The notes: generated by a model from the letters alone, not told the origin. Positions 50,462 to 60,011 are shown, numbered from the stretch's first letter. The stretch is DNA of 64,000 nucleotides from Maribacter_C sp047345145 (GCF_047345145.1 NZ_JBLFER010000004.1:62001-126000); one strand, 5' to 3'. Made by a program: numbers and translations.

Positions 50462-50758
50462 ATGGAAAATATGTACACAGGAAAATCGTCTAAAAATCCG
50501 AACATGCCACTAATCTATGGAGCTCTCATGGGAATAGGTCTAATTGCCTTTGGAATTTATCTATACTTTGATTTGGCTGCCTGGGAAAACTCGAACGAAG
50601 AAATGCGACTAAATTCCCTTTTATGGTTGTTGTATGACCTGGGCGGAAAACTTACGGTAGCCGGTTTCTTTGGAGTAATTGGTGCTGTTGTAATCGGGGG
50701 TGGTTTCAAAAAGACTCAAGAGCTACGAAAGCTAAAAAACGGAGGCGACAAGTCCTAG
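50462..50758 (+). CDS. Small two-helix membrane protein
   Basis: The 98-residue protein has two membrane helices (MPLIYGALMGIGLIAFGIYLYF and KLTVAGFFGVIGAVVIGGGF) and a basic C-terminal tail. It is coupled to the zinc-ribbon-type membrane protein, so both likely work together; no function is known. It overlaps the convergent dehydrogenase gene by 4 bases. Confidence 0.68.
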   Translation: MENMYTGKSSKNPNMPLIYGALMGIGLIAFGIYLYFDLAAWENSNEEMRLNSLLWLLYDLGGKLTVAGFFGVIGAVVIGGGFKKTQELRKLKNGGDKS

Positions 50759-51927
50759 TTTTCAACAAACTTGTAGATATTTCCATCAAAAGCGCATACA
50801 TAAAGCTCGTTATTGGTGTCTGTCCCAAATGAAGAAATGGGCAATCTTGATTCAGCCAATAGCTGGTTGTTAGTGATATTTGTATTTAAGTTCGTACTTA
50901 ATCCCCAGATTCTTCCAGAGATAAAGTCTCCATAAATATAACGTCCTTGAAGGGAAGGTGTTGATTGCCCACGATACACATAACCTCCAGTAATTGATCT
51001 ATCATTGTTATCCTGACCATACTCAAAAAATGGAGCGATAAAACCATTTGAATCACAAGTAGTGGAATCAAAACATTGTGTCCCCTCTAAAGTATTCCAG
51101 CCGTAATTGCCTCCATTTTCAATAATATCAATCTCTTCAATTCTATTTTGCCCAACATCACCTGCCCACAATAAATTAGTTTGAACGTCAAAACTAAAAC
51201 GCCATGGGTTTCTTAGTCCGTACGCATAAATTTCGTTACGGGCCGATCCACTAGAAACAAAAGGATTATCTGATGGAATGGCATATGCCAAACCATTCTC
51301 CGTTTTATCCACGTCTATTCGCAGTATCTTTCCGAGAAGATTGGTCAAGTTTTGCGCATTACCTTGAGGGTCACCACCAGAGCCTCCGTCACCTGAAGCA
51401 ATATAAAGATAACCGTCTGGTCCAAAGGCCAATTGTCCGCCATTATGGTTCGCAAAAGGTTGGGGAATATTTAGCAAAATAGTTTCACTAGCGGGGTCGG
51501 CTAAATTTGAATCTGCACTTGAGACTTGAAAACTTGATACCACAGCCAAATCTGCTGATGGTGTATAAGTGACATAGAAAAGTCCGTTTGTACTATAATT
51601 GGGATGGAAAGCCAATCCTAATAAACCTAGTTCATCGCGACTGACAAGCTTACCGGTGATATCTAAAAAAATGTCACTTTCTGAAGTACCCTCATTATTT
51701 GCAAAAACTCGAATAAAGCCATCTTGCTCAACAACGAAAATTCTATCCGTATCATCATCTGGGCTTTGAAAATCAAGCGGTTTTGAAAAACTTAAATTTG
51801 GAAAAGCGTTCTGTAAAGTAAGACCTTCCTCCGGTATTGGATCAATGGGCTGACTATCATCAGCGTTCTTACAATCCGTTAAAAGAACAATTAAAATAAC
51901 AAAACCAATATTCAGTACTCTTTTCAT
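50755..51927 (-). CDS. PQQ-dependent sugar dehydrogenase (GSDH family), secreted
   Basis: The 390-residue protein has a signal sequence with a possible lipobox (LLTDC), then a single glucose/sorbosone dehydrogenase beta-propeller: LGLLGLAFHPNYSTNGLFYVTYT, FANHNGGQLAFGPDGYLYIASGDGGSGGDP, LRNPWRFSFD and ETL-like GGNYGWNTLEG. The catalytic-type His (NHNGG) and calcium/PQQ loop are kept. The fold is the same as the N-terminal part of the large T9SS protein at 34083, but without haem or sorting domain. It likely oxidises aldoses in the periplasm. Confidence 0.88.
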   Translation of the reverse strand: MKRVLNIGFVILIVLLTDCKNADDSQPIDPIPEEGLTLQNAFPNLSFSKPLDFQSPDDDTDRIFVVEQDGFIRVFANNEGTSESDIFLDITGKLVSRDELGLLGLAFHPNYSTNGLFYVTYTPSADLAVVSSFQVSSADSNLADPASETILLNIPQPFANHNGGQLAFGPDGYLYIASGDGGSGGDPQGNAQNLTNLLGKILRIDVDKTENGLAYAIPSDNPFVSSGSARNEIYAYGLRNPWRFSFDVQTNLLWAGDVGQNRIEEIDIIENGGNYGWNTLEGTQCFDSTTCDSNGFIAPFFEYGQDNNDRSITGGYVYRGQSTPSLQGRYIYGDFISGRIWGLSTNLNTNITNNQLLAESRLPISSFGTDTNNELYVCAFDGNIYKFVEN

Positions 51928-52006
51928 AGCGCGGGGTTTATGTATATACGCAGAATTGTGTAACCTAAGATATCCTTAAGCAAAACCCTCGATTTATGGG
52001 TAATCT

Positions 52007-52465
52007 TTAGACGCCAAACTGGGTTAAGTGATGATCCAAATGTTTTGAAAACAGCGTATTCCACTCATTTTCTGATAGCGCACCAAAAGCATGTGATTCT
52101 TTACCTTCAAAATGAGAACCACCTAATTGTTGGGTTTTTTGTATATGTTCTACGAGTCTTTTCTTTTCCTTTTCGAATTCGCGTTCATCCGTAATCAAGA
52201 ACATAGGAGCCGTACGAGTATTTTTCTTATAGGGTTTTGACCCAACTACTGTGTTTTTAGCAAAAAGCTTAATCATAAATTTTTGAAACCCACCTGGTTT
52301 TGGATGTTTGTCTGTATAGACCAACTCGTATGCAACATTGCAATGCGCCAACATTTGGGCAACATCCATCTTACCCCATTGCGGCTGGGTTTCCTCAGTT
52401 AATGAATTAATTCTAGAAATCGCTTCTTTAGATTCTTGTTCGTTAAACAGATTTTTCCAGTCCAT
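52007..52465 (-). CDS. DUF1569 (DinB-like) protein
   Basis: The 152-residue protein has the DinB-type four-helix pattern. The typical WGKMDVAQMLAHCNVAYELV near residue 36 carries the first metal-type His, and LFSKHLDHHLTQFGV at the C terminus carries the others, as in DUF1569. Metal-dependent thiol transfer has been proposed for relatives of the DinB superfamily, but no substrate is known here. It is monocistronic, between the dehydrogenase and aroQ genes. Confidence 0.87.
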   Translation of the reverse strand: MDWKNLFNEQESKEAISRINSLTEETQPQWGKMDVAQMLAHCNVAYELVYTDKHPKPGGFQKFMIKLFAKNTVVGSKPYKKNTRTAPMFLITDEREFEKEKKRLVEHIQKTQQLGGSHFEGKESHAFGALSENEWNTLFSKHLDHHLTQFGV

Positions 52466-52542
52466 GATGTTTGAATTTTGATTTCCCTAAATATATAAAA
52501 ATTTAAGGCTCATGTAGAACGAACATTAAATACGAATAAACA

Positions 52543-52956
52543 CTACCGAAAGCTCTCGATGGCCAAATCATAACTCTGTAGTCCAAAACCAAGAATTACC
52601 CCCTTGGCTCCTGAAGAAACATAGGATACATGTCGAAAATCTTCGCGCTTGTGTGTGTTGGAAATATGCACCTCGACGACTGGAGTCTCAATTGCTTTTA
52701 CTGCATCACCAATTCCTACGGAAGTATGCGTATATGAGGCAGCATTCAAAACAATACCGTCATATGAAAAGCCTACTTCTTGAATCTTAGAAATGATTTC
52801 ACCTTCTACATTCGATTGGCAATATTCCAATTCAACATCCTTGAACTTAGACTTAAGCACTTCAAAATAGTCTTCAAACGTCTGATTGCCATAAACTTCA
52901 GGTTCTCTCTTTCCTAAAAGATTTAAATTGGGGCCGTTGAGTATTAGAATTTTCAT
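52543..52956 (-). CDS. aroQ: 3-dehydroquinate dehydratase, type II (AroQ)
   Basis: AroQ catalyses the third step of the shikimate pathway. At 137 residues it is a standard type II enzyme: LILNGPNLNLLGKREPEVYG with the catalytic Tyr, VLNAASYTHTSVGIGDAV and VEVHISNTHKREDFR with the catalytic His. It lies near xerD on the opposite strand, an arrangement common in flavobacteria, except that three barrel-protein genes lie between them here. Confidence 0.96.
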   Translation of the reverse strand: MKILILNGPNLNLLGKREPEVYGNQTFEDYFEVLKSKFKDVELEYCQSNVEGEIISKIQEVGFSYDGIVLNAASYTHTSVGIGDAVKAIETPVVEVHISNTHKREDFRHVSYVSSGAKGVILGFGLQSYDLAIESFR

Positions 52957-53046
52957 GGGCTAAAAGTACTAATAATATTATGGCCCAAAAAGGAGAAAAT
53001 AAGCCAGTTTGGTTAGCATCCAACAAGTAACAAAGTGTCTAGACTT

Positions 53047-53577
53047 CTAAAAAAGAAATAAATATCCTAAAAGGACAGAAGAAAAGGTAGCCTCATCATT
53101 TACAGCAAAATAAGAGATATTTAATTCAGAAATTCCTCCTCTCAAATCAATGCCGATAGAAGGTCTATAATATAGAGCACCTTCATTTCCTTCATTGATA
53201 CCCACTGCATAACCAATATCACCTCCAAATTTAAAACCGACATTTTTACCTGGATATACTCTCAAAGAAGCACCAACGGGAATGTATTGAACATTAGCAA
53301 ATTCCGTTTCAGCAACCAGTCCATTAACTGATATACTTTCCTTTGACCCGAAAGCATTGAAAAAACCTGCTGTAATACCTACATCCAATAATTTAGAAAC
53401 ACCCCAGTGATGATATGCATCTACACCTAAGCCAAAACTATAAGCTTCAGAAAAATCGCCTATTACAAGGCCTCCATTTACACCTGCTCTAAAATTTGTT
53501 CGATCTACATTTCTTTGTGCCTGAAGTGCAAATGCAGTAAAAACTAAAAAGATTAAGGCTATACTACTTTTTTTCAT
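53047..53577 (-). CDS. Outer-membrane beta-barrel protein
   Basis: The protein of 176 residues starts with a signal peptide ending in ALQAQ. The mature part has alternating hydrophobic and polar strands (FRAGVNGGLVIGDFSEAYSFGLGVDAYHHW, VGASLRVYPGKNVGFKFGGDIGYAVG) and ends in a C-terminal strand with terminal Phe (VLLGYLFLF), typical of barrels inserted by BAM. An 8-stranded barrel is likely. No enzyme motif. The neighbouring two genes encode longer barrels, but this one is only distantly alike. Confidence 0.82.
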   Translation of the reverse strand: MKKSSIALIFLVFTAFALQAQRNVDRTNFRAGVNGGLVIGDFSEAYSFGLGVDAYHHWGVSKLLDVGITAGFFNAFGSKESISVNGLVAETEFANVQYIPVGASLRVYPGKNVGFKFGGDIGYAVGINEGNEGALYYRPSIGIDLRGGISELNISYFAVNDEATFSSVLLGYLFLF

Positions 53578-53718
53578 CTTTGGTTTGGTTATGATTTAAT
53601 ACCCGTAAATCTAGTTTCAATAGAAAGCTTCTAATAATTTTTGTTGTCAAATCAGTTAAACCGTCTTCAAAAACCCTAATTGTGTAGGTCTTTCATCTAT
53701 GCTTTCAACTAATTGAAC

Positions 53719-53745
53719 AAAAAAACCGCTAAATAGCGGTTTTTA
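53719..53745 (-). terminator. Terminator downstream of the barrel gene pair
   Basis: aaaaaccgct (53721-53730) pairs with agcggttttt (53735-53744), with a T-run on the minus strand. Confidence 0.87.
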
Positions 53746-53765
53746 ATAATTAAGAATCTTTTTAT

Positions 53766-54359
53766 TTAGAAGAAGTAGTTAGCCCCCAATTGAAAAGCAA
53801 AGTTTTTGGTACTTGTAGCTTCAATAACACGAGTCAAACCCGGACTAAATCTTAGATTGAAATAAAAATTATCGTTTAGTCGATATCCTCCACCCAGATT
53901 CAAACCAATATTAACCTTTTTAGTATCAATAACACTAAAATTTTCATCCCAATTATCGGCTAACAAAAAACCAACTTGTGGCCCAAACTCAACAGCAATA
54001 GCATCTGTAATATGATACTTTCCCATGATCGGAATATGGAGGTAAAACAAATTCAAATCTACAGAAGCACCAATATTAGCTGCTCCCTGAAATTGAACTA
54101 TCAATTCAGGTTGTAAATAAAAATTATCAAAAAAAGCGGGGATTTCTACAACGCCTCCTAAGTAAAATCCCGGTTTAGGGTTGATATCTACAAAGTCGCG
54201 ACCCGATAAAGTTGAGAAACTAAGCCCAGCTTTTGCGCCAAACATCATAGCACCACTACCTCCACCACCTCTTACATTACTGGTTCCTTGAATTACCTGT
54301 GAGCTAAGGCTAGTTACCAGAAATACCACAAATACGAGACTACTCAAAACCTTTTTCAT
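53766..54359 (-). CDS. PorT-family outer-membrane beta-barrel protein (paralogue 1)
   Basis: This 197-residue protein has a signal peptide (VLSSLVFVVFLVTSLSSQ) and a barrel pattern: MFGAKAGLSFSTLSG, FYLGGVVEIPAFFDNFYLQPELIVQFQG, YLHIPIMGKYHITDAIAVEFGPQVGFLL and a Phe-terminated last strand. This is the PorT/OMP_b-brl_2 family. The next gene upstream is a paralogue with the same order of blocks, 47 bases away, so a tandem duplication is likely. Role: outer-membrane, otherwise unknown. Confidence 0.87.
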   Translation of the reverse strand: MKKVLSSLVFVVFLVTSLSSQVIQGTSNVRGGGGSGAMMFGAKAGLSFSTLSGRDFVDINPKPGFYLGGVVEIPAFFDNFYLQPELIVQFQGAANIGASVDLNLFYLHIPIMGKYHITDAIAVEFGPQVGFLLADNWDENFSVIDTKKVNIGLNLGGGYRLNDNFYFNLRFSPGLTRVIEATSTKNFAFQLGANYFF

Positions 54360-54405
54360 AAGTATTGTTTTTTGTTAAGAATTCATATTTGGGGAAACTT
54401 TATTT

Positions 54406-54978
54406 TTAGAAAAAATAAGCTACACCTACGACAAAATTAGTCGCTCGTAATTTACCTATTCCACTACCAGGACCACTATATCGATTTGTTAGCTCTCCTG
54501 AAAATCTTGCTTGTGCACTAAGGTTATCTGTGATATCATATCCTGCACCAAAACCAATGTCAACACCTAGGCTATTAACTGCATCTCCTGCATCGACTAA
54601 ATCTAAGATATCTTTTATTTTGCTCGCCGTAGTAGAAATACTGAATTGAGGACCTACTTGAACGTTCAATTTATCTATGACATAATACTTTGCCATAATT
54701 GGTATTTGAACGTAACCTAGGTCGCCTGCACTTGCGTACGTTAATTCTGGTTGTACATGAAATTTCTCTGAGATAGCAAAATCTCCGATAGCTCCAACAT
54801 AAAAGCCAAATCCGTCAACCGCATTTAGGTTCAATAAATTGACCCCTGCGATATTAGCTTTTACACCAATTGATGAATAAATAAGACCTCCTGTTGCCCC
54901 AAACTTCAAATCACCCTGCGCTTGAAGACCCGTTAAGAAAAGACCCGATAAGATAATTGTAAAAAGTACTTTTTTCAT
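54406..54978 (-). CDS. PorT-family outer-membrane beta-barrel protein (paralogue 2)
   Basis: This 190-residue protein has a signal peptide ending GLQAQG and the same blocks as its neighbour: KFGATGGLIYSSIG, FYVGAIGDFAISEKFHVQPELTY, VQIPIMAKYYVIDKLNVQVGPQFSIS and a final VVGVAYFF strand. A TATCTTTG -7 box on the minus strand at 55005-55012 probably drives both paralogues. The pair is inserted between aroQ and xerD, which usually are close neighbours. Confidence 0.87.
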   Translation of the reverse strand: MKKVLFTIILSGLFLTGLQAQGDLKFGATGGLIYSSIGVKANIAGVNLLNLNAVDGFGFYVGAIGDFAISEKFHVQPELTYASAGDLGYVQIPIMAKYYVIDKLNVQVGPQFSISTTASKIKDILDLVDAGDAVNSLGVDIGFGAGYDITDNLSAQARFSGELTNRYSGPGSGIGKLRATNFVVGVAYFF

Positions 54979-55004
54979 AATAGTAATGTTCTAGTATTAG
55001 TAAT

Positions 55005-55012
55005 CAAAGATA
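55005..55012 (-). promoter_or_regulatory. -7 box for the barrel gene pair
   Basis: TATCTTTG on the minus strand matches TAnnTTTG, 27 bases before the ATG at 54978. Confidence 0.5.
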
Positions 55013-55140
55013 AAAAACTTTAACAAGCAAGCTGTACAGCAAATGGTTATTTCATCGAAAAAACCATATATTCAGGGTTTTCAAGAGAATGTCAGTCCAC
55101 ATAGCATCAGTTAAAATATTGGATTGTTTATCTTTAAAAC

Positions 55141-56037
55141 ATGAATTGGAAACTGGCTCAAAAAGACTATCAGCACTACCTCAAAATTGAACGAGGACTA
55201 GCCAAAAATTCTATTGAAAATTATCTACTTGATGTAGAAAAATTGGTGCTTTTTTTAGATGCGAATTCCCTTTCTGAAAATCCGATTCAAATTAAAAAGG
55301 AAACGGTACAACAATTTATTTATGAGATTGCGAAAACGGTTAATCCTAGGTCTCAAGCTCGAATAATATCAGGACTCAAAAGTTTTTTTAATTATTTGGT
55401 TTTTGAAGACTACCGATCAGACAACCCGATGGATCTCATTGAATCTCCGAAGATTGGAAGAAAACTTCCGGATACACTTTCTGAAGATGAAATAAATACG
55501 CTAATTGAAGCCATTGACCTATCAAAACCAGAGGGAGAAAGAAACCGTGCCATGCTTGAAACCCTTTATGGTTGTGGCCTACGCGTTTCTGAACTGATTA
55601 ATCTTCAAATTTCTGATTTATATTTTGAAGAAGATTTTATCAAAGTTACTGGCAAGGGTGACAAACAAAGATTTGTACCTATAAGCGAGGTTAATAAGAA
55701 ATACATTCATATCTACAGAAAAGAAATTCGAGTACATCAATCTGTACAAAAAGGTTTCGATGATGTTCTTTTTTTAAATCGCAGGGGAAAACAGTTAACC
55801 AGAGCCATGATCTTTACTATTATCAAAAGCTTGGCTGAGAAAATTGGATTGAAAAAAAATATTAGTCCACATACTTTTCGACATTCCTTTGCCACCCATT
55901 TGCTTGAGAATGGAGCCGATTTACGAGCCATTCAACAAATGTTAGGCCATGAGAGTATTACAACAACAGAAGTATATATGCACGTTGATCGTACTCATCT
56001 AACCGAAGTAATAAACAAATTTCATCCTAGAAAATAG
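55141..56037 (+). CDS. xerD: Tyrosine recombinase XerD
   Basis: XerD resolves chromosome dimers at dif together with a second recombinase and FtsK. The 298-residue protein has the SAM-like N-terminal DNA-binding domain (AQKDYQHYLKIERGLAKNSIENYLLDV), the catalytic Arg in GCGLRVSELINL, Lys in VTGKGDKQRFVPI, the HxxR block HTFRHSFATHLLENG, and the final His and Tyr in LGHESITTTEVYMHVD. All catalytic residues are kept. Position next to aroQ argues for the housekeeping enzyme rather than a mobile-element integrase. Confidence 0.93.
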   Translation: MNWKLAQKDYQHYLKIERGLAKNSIENYLLDVEKLVLFLDANSLSENPIQIKKETVQQFIYEIAKTVNPRSQARIISGLKSFFNYLVFEDYRSDNPMDLIESPKIGRKLPDTLSEDEINTLIEAIDLSKPEGERNRAMLETLYGCGLRVSELINLQISDLYFEEDFIKVTGKGDKQRFVPISEVNKKYIHIYRKEIRVHQSVQKGFDDVLFLNRRGKQLTRAMIFTIIKSLAEKIGLKKNISPHTFRHSFATHLLENGADLRAIQQMLGHESITTTEVYMHVDRTHLTEVINKFHPRK

Positions 56038-56040
56038 GCT

Positions 56041-56553
56041 TTAGAATTTTATTTTACCACCTAATGTGTAAACCTGTGGCATTGCTATGAATGGTTCACC
56101 AAAAGCCCCCATCGACGTTTGATTAAGACCAATATTACTCTTTGCCTCAATAGTAAAGTTTCGATTTACATCATAACCCATTCCACTAATAATTCCAACT
56201 CTCGGTGGTCTTTTAGGAAGAAGCTTTGATTCTTTAACAAAGTCTATTTCTACTTCGACCCCTGCAAAAAGATAGAGTTTTTTTGAAAGATAACGTTTTA
56301 GAGCTAACGAGTTTCTAAAGCGATTTGATAGTAAATAGGTATCGTAAAAACTTTGAAGTTCAATTTGTAAATTATCTGTCAATTGATATCTAATCATAAA
56401 AGAGGCATGCTCTTCTTTATCCATAAAACGAGGATAGGCAAAGTCGTCTATTGTAAGCTTCGGTTCATCTACTGTTGGAGATGGTTCTGGTGGATCTTGA
56501 CCCATCATAATAGCAGCAAATAATAAAAAAATAACAAGTAATGCTTTGCTCAT
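56041..56553 (-). CDS. Exported protein, possible outer-membrane barrel
   Basis: The 170-residue protein has a signal peptide ending MMGQ and a Pro-rich start (DPPEPSPTVDEP). Strand-like stretches (ASFMIRYQLTDNLQIELQSFYDTYL, KLYLFAGVEVEID, FTIEAKSNIGL) and the C-terminal YTLGGKIKF suggest a small barrel ending in Phe. No family is recognised. It is convergent with xerD, 3 bases apart. Confidence 0.72.
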   Translation of the reverse strand: MSKALLVIFLLFAAIMMGQDPPEPSPTVDEPKLTIDDFAYPRFMDKEEHASFMIRYQLTDNLQIELQSFYDTYLLSNRFRNSLALKRYLSKKLYLFAGVEVEIDFVKESKLLPKRPPRVGIISGMGYDVNRNFTIEAKSNIGLNQTSMGAFGEPFIAMPQVYTLGGKIKF

Positions 56554-56735
56554 CTATTCCGGCTTAAGAATACGTTCTTTTAAATGTAGACAATCTTGAC
56601 CATTTTTTTAAAATCTTATCAGAACTTTAACTTAGCTACCTAAATAGAATATAGGGTAAGTAAACAAGAAGAAAAGTGTTCATCTTTAAATTTTCAAAAA
56701 AGTTGCTAAACGAAAACGATATAGTAGTTTCGGTC

Positions 56736-56743
56736 TAAATTTG
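56736..56743 (+). promoter_or_regulatory. -7 box for the GH13 gene
   Basis: TAAATTTG matches TAnnTTTG about 63 bases before the GH13 start; the -33 box is weak. The other bases between 56554 and 56805 hold nothing I can name. Confidence 0.4.
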
Positions 56744-56805
56744 AGTGGTCTTTTTCTAAATGTTAAATGATATCTTTAGTCACCAAATTTCAAAATTGCA
56801 TGTAA

Positions 56806-58494
56806 ATGGAGTTAAATCGTCAATGGTGGAAAGAGGGTATTGTTTACCAAATTTATCCAAGGAGTTTTCAAGATACCACAGGTAATGGAATTGGTGATAT
56901 CAAAGGGGTCATACAAAGACTAGATTATATCAAGAGTTTAGGGGTTGACATCATTTGGCTGAATCCAATTTATGAATCTCCAAATGATGATAATGGCTAT
57001 GACATTAGCGACTACCGAAGCATCATGAGAGAATTTGGCACAATGTCTGATTTTGATGAGCTATTGGTCGGAATGAAAGAAAGAGGACTCAAATTGGTTA
57101 TGGACTTAGTAGTGAACCACACTAGCGATGAGCATAATTGGTTTAAAGAATCTAGAAAATCTAGACACAATCCGTATCGTGACTATTACCATTGGTGGCC
57201 CGCCGAAAAAGGAATTCCTCCAAAACGATGGAGCTATTTTGATGTTGAAAGTAATGCGTGGAAATATGATGCAACAACTGATGCATATTTTCTACACTAC
57301 TTCTCCGTAAAACAACCTGATCTTAAGTGGGAAAATTCGAAAGTTCGTCAAGAAGTTTATGATTTAATGCAGTTCTGGTTTGAAAAAGGTGTTGATGGTT
57401 TTCGAATGGATGTTATTTCCTTTATTTCGAAGGATATGGATTTTCCTGAATTGCCAGAATCGTATAATGGTAAATTTATCCCATTCTATTCCAATGGACC
57501 AAAATTACATGACTATCTCAATGAAATGAACACATCTGTTTTAAGTAAATATGATGTAATGACCGTTGGGGAAGCTCCCGGAGTTGCCATTGATCGCGCC
57601 TTAGAATTTGTTGATGAAGATCGTAAAGAACTCAATATGTTCTTCCATTTTGATTTAATGGAATTAGATCGCGAGCAAGGAGAACCTTTCCTAATGGCCA
57701 AAAACCAATGGAGTTTAACAACATTTAAAAAGATACATTCAGAATGGGACGCCGCCTTCGCTAAGAAGGGATGGGGAAGCATGTTTCTTAACAACCATGA
57801 TTTTCCGAGAAGTGTCAGCCGCTGGGGTAATGATTCAAGAACGCATTGGTATAACTCAGCCACCATGTTACAAACCTTTTTATTAAGTATGCGTGGCACG
57901 CCTTTTTTCTATTACGGTGAAGAAATCGGAATGACCAATGTGCGTTTCGAAAACATTTCTGATTATCAAGATATCAATACGCTAAATCGCTACGAGACTG
58001 TTCAAGAAAATGGAGGCGACCTTAAAGCGTTTCTTGAAAATGAAAAAGATGCAAGTAGAGATAATGCAAGAACACCTATGCAGTGGGATTCTACTTCAAA
58101 TTCGGGGTTTTCAACTATAAATCCTTGGCTAAAAGTCAATGAAAATTATAAAGAAGGTATCAATGTCGCAGCCCAAGAAGGTAAAAAGAATTCAGTGCTC
58201 AACTACTTCAGAAAGATGGCCCAGGTTCGAAAAGATCATATGGCATTGATCTATGGTTCATACCAGTTACTACTGCACTCAGATGAAGAAGTTTACGCCT
58301 ACTCTAGAACTTTAGAAACTGAAAATTATCTGATTCTATTGAGCTTTTCCACCAAAAAAGTGATAAAGACCATCTCTGAAATTGATTTTGAGAAAGTGGA
58401 GTTAGTAATTTCCAATGATGAAATCTATCCAACCCAGCAAAGTAATCAGTTTGAATTAATGCCCTATCAAGCTTGTATTTATAAGCTGCTCTAA
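56806..58494 (+). CDS. Alpha-glucosidase, GH13 (oligo-1,6-glucosidase type)
   Basis: This enzyme of 562 residues hydrolyses short alpha-glucosides such as maltose, isomaltose or sucrose-like sugars. It starts RQWWKEGIVYQIYPRSFQDT, the typical start of this subfamily. GH13 residues are nucleophile Asp202 (GFRMDVI), acid/base Glu256 (TVGEAPG) and transition-state Asp332 (NNHD). No signal peptide, so cytoplasmic. With GH31 and GlgB it is the third alpha-glucan gene in the window, but lies 11 kb from them in its own unit. Confidence 0.94.
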   Translation: MELNRQWWKEGIVYQIYPRSFQDTTGNGIGDIKGVIQRLDYIKSLGVDIIWLNPIYESPNDDNGYDISDYRSIMREFGTMSDFDELLVGMKERGLKLVMDLVVNHTSDEHNWFKESRKSRHNPYRDYYHWWPAEKGIPPKRWSYFDVESNAWKYDATTDAYFLHYFSVKQPDLKWENSKVRQEVYDLMQFWFEKGVDGFRMDVISFISKDMDFPELPESYNGKFIPFYSNGPKLHDYLNEMNTSVLSKYDVMTVGEAPGVAIDRALEFVDEDRKELNMFFHFDLMELDREQGEPFLMAKNQWSLTTFKKIHSEWDAAFAKKGWGSMFLNNHDFPRSVSRWGNDSRTHWYNSATMLQTFLLSMRGTPFFYYGEEIGMTNVRFENISDYQDINTLNRYETVQENGGDLKAFLENEKDASRDNARTPMQWDSTSNSGFSTINPWLKVNENYKEGINVAAQEGKKNSVLNYFRKMAQVRKDHMALIYGSYQLLLHSDEEVYAYSRTLETENYLILLSFSTKKVIKTISEIDFEKVELVISNDEIYPTQQSNQFELMPYQACIYKLL

Positions 58495-58555
58495 TACCAC
58501 TCTTAAAGACAACATTTTTCATATATTTAGAGGATTCAAACAAAACTGATTCCTT

Positions 58556-59983
58556 ATGAAAAAACAGCTCCTACTTTCAACATTTATTTGTCTAGTAATA
58601 AACTTTACTTACGGACAAAAAAAAGCTGACGATGTAATTAAAAAGCTAGACAGCCAAACCGAAGCGTACAGCATGATTGCACAAAATATTTGGGATCTAG
58701 CCGAAATGGGCTATCAAGAAGAAAAAAGTGCTGCGCTACTTCAACAAACACTAAGTGACGCCGGATTCACCATTAAAACCGGTGTTGCAGCAATTCCAAC
58801 TGCATTTATAGCCGAATATGGAAGTGGTTCGCCAATAATTGGTATTATGGGGGAATACGATGCCCTACCTGGACTCTCGCAGCAGGCAATTGCAGAAAAA
58901 AAATCGGCAGGTAAGGCGGCAGGACATGCCTGTGGTCATCACTTATTCGGAACCGCATCAACTGCGGCGGCTATCGCCACCAAAGATTGGATGGCAGCTA
59001 ACAAAACGAAAGGTACTATCCGTTTTTATGGTACTCCCGCTGAAGAAGGAGGATCAGGAAAAGTATATATGGTACGTGAAGGTCTTTTCGATGATGTAGA
59101 CGTCGCTTTACATTGGCACCCCAGTTCTCAGAATGCGGCGAGTGCAGGAGCAGCATTGGCTAACAAATCAGCCAAATTTCGTTTCTATGGAGTTTCCTCC
59201 CACGCAGCCGCCGCCCCACAAATGGGCAGATCTGCTTTAGACGGAGTTGAAGCTATGAATGTGATGGTAAATATGTTACGTGAACATGTTCCTGAAAAAG
59301 CAAGAATTCATTACGTGATTACGGATGGTGGAAAAGCACCTAATGTGGTACCAGATTTTGCAGAAGTATATTATTATGCCCGTCACAATACGAGAGATGT
59401 CGTAATTGATATATTTGATCGCATTGTAAAAGCGGCGGAAGGTGCGGCAATGGGTACCGGCACAACAATGGACTATGAAATGATTGGTGGTACTCACGAA
59501 TTGCTTCCTAATTTGACTTTACAGAAAGTAATGCACGACAATCTTTCAAAGATTGGTGGGGTCAATTATAATCCTGAAGAAAAAATATTTGCCGATAAAA
59601 TAGCGATTAGCCTAGGCCAAAAAGGCGCTGATTTAAACACCGCTAAAAATATTCAACCCTACAAAACTGAAGCAAAAGCCTTTGGTTCTACTGATGTTGG
59701 CGACGTAAGTTTTACGGTGCCAACGGTGGGTATGGGAGCAGCAACGTGGGTTCCGGGTACGTCAGCTCACAGTTGGCAAGCCGTAGCTGCTGGTGGAATG
59801 ACCATCGGTAAAAAAGGAATGATGGTAGCTGCAAAGACTCTAACGCTTACTGCCATTGACTTGTTGAAAAACAAAGACTTGGTAGCGAAGGCCAAAGCCG
59901 AATTTATTGAAAAACGTGGCGCTGATTTTACATATATTCCTCTCCTTGGAAATCGGGCCCCAGCTTTAGATTACAGAAAATAA
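58556..59983 (+). CDS. Secreted M20 family amidohydrolase/peptidase (AbgB-like)
   Basis: The protein of 475 residues has a signal peptide (LLLSTFICLVINFTYGQ) and M20D-type features: IIGIMGEYDALPGLSQQ, the metal block GHACGHHLFGTAS, GTPAEEGGSGKVYMV, ALHWHPSSQN and the dimerisation-domain region SAKFRFYGVSSHAAAAPQMGRSALDG. It resembles subunit B of p-aminobenzoyl-glutamate hydrolase (AbgB) and related amidohydrolases, though export is unusual for AbgB itself. It ends with a long palindromic terminator. Confidence 0.88.
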   Translation: MKKQLLLSTFICLVINFTYGQKKADDVIKKLDSQTEAYSMIAQNIWDLAEMGYQEEKSAALLQQTLSDAGFTIKTGVAAIPTAFIAEYGSGSPIIGIMGEYDALPGLSQQAIAEKKSAGKAAGHACGHHLFGTASTAAAIATKDWMAANKTKGTIRFYGTPAEEGGSGKVYMVREGLFDDVDVALHWHPSSQNAASAGAALANKSAKFRFYGVSSHAAAAPQMGRSALDGVEAMNVMVNMLREHVPEKARIHYVITDGGKAPNVVPDFAEVYYYARHNTRDVVIDIFDRIVKAAEGAAMGTGTTMDYEMIGGTHELLPNLTLQKVMHDNLSKIGGVNYNPEEKIFADKIAISLGQKGADLNTAKNIQPYKTEAKAFGSTDVGDVSFTVPTVGMGAATWVPGTSAHSWQAVAAGGMTIGKKGMMVAAKTLTLTAIDLLKNKDLVAKAKAEFIEKRGADFTYIPLLGNRAPALDYRK

Positions 59984-60011
59984 TTTCAAGGCCCTATAAA
60001 CTCATGGTTTG

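Noticed and set aside
55141..56037. xerD as the recombinase that moves the cassettes at 25.8-27.3 kb
   Set aside because: Its length, residues and neighbourhood fit the housekeeping XerD, and it lies 28 kb away. It could still act on cassettes in trans, but nothing in the window shows it.
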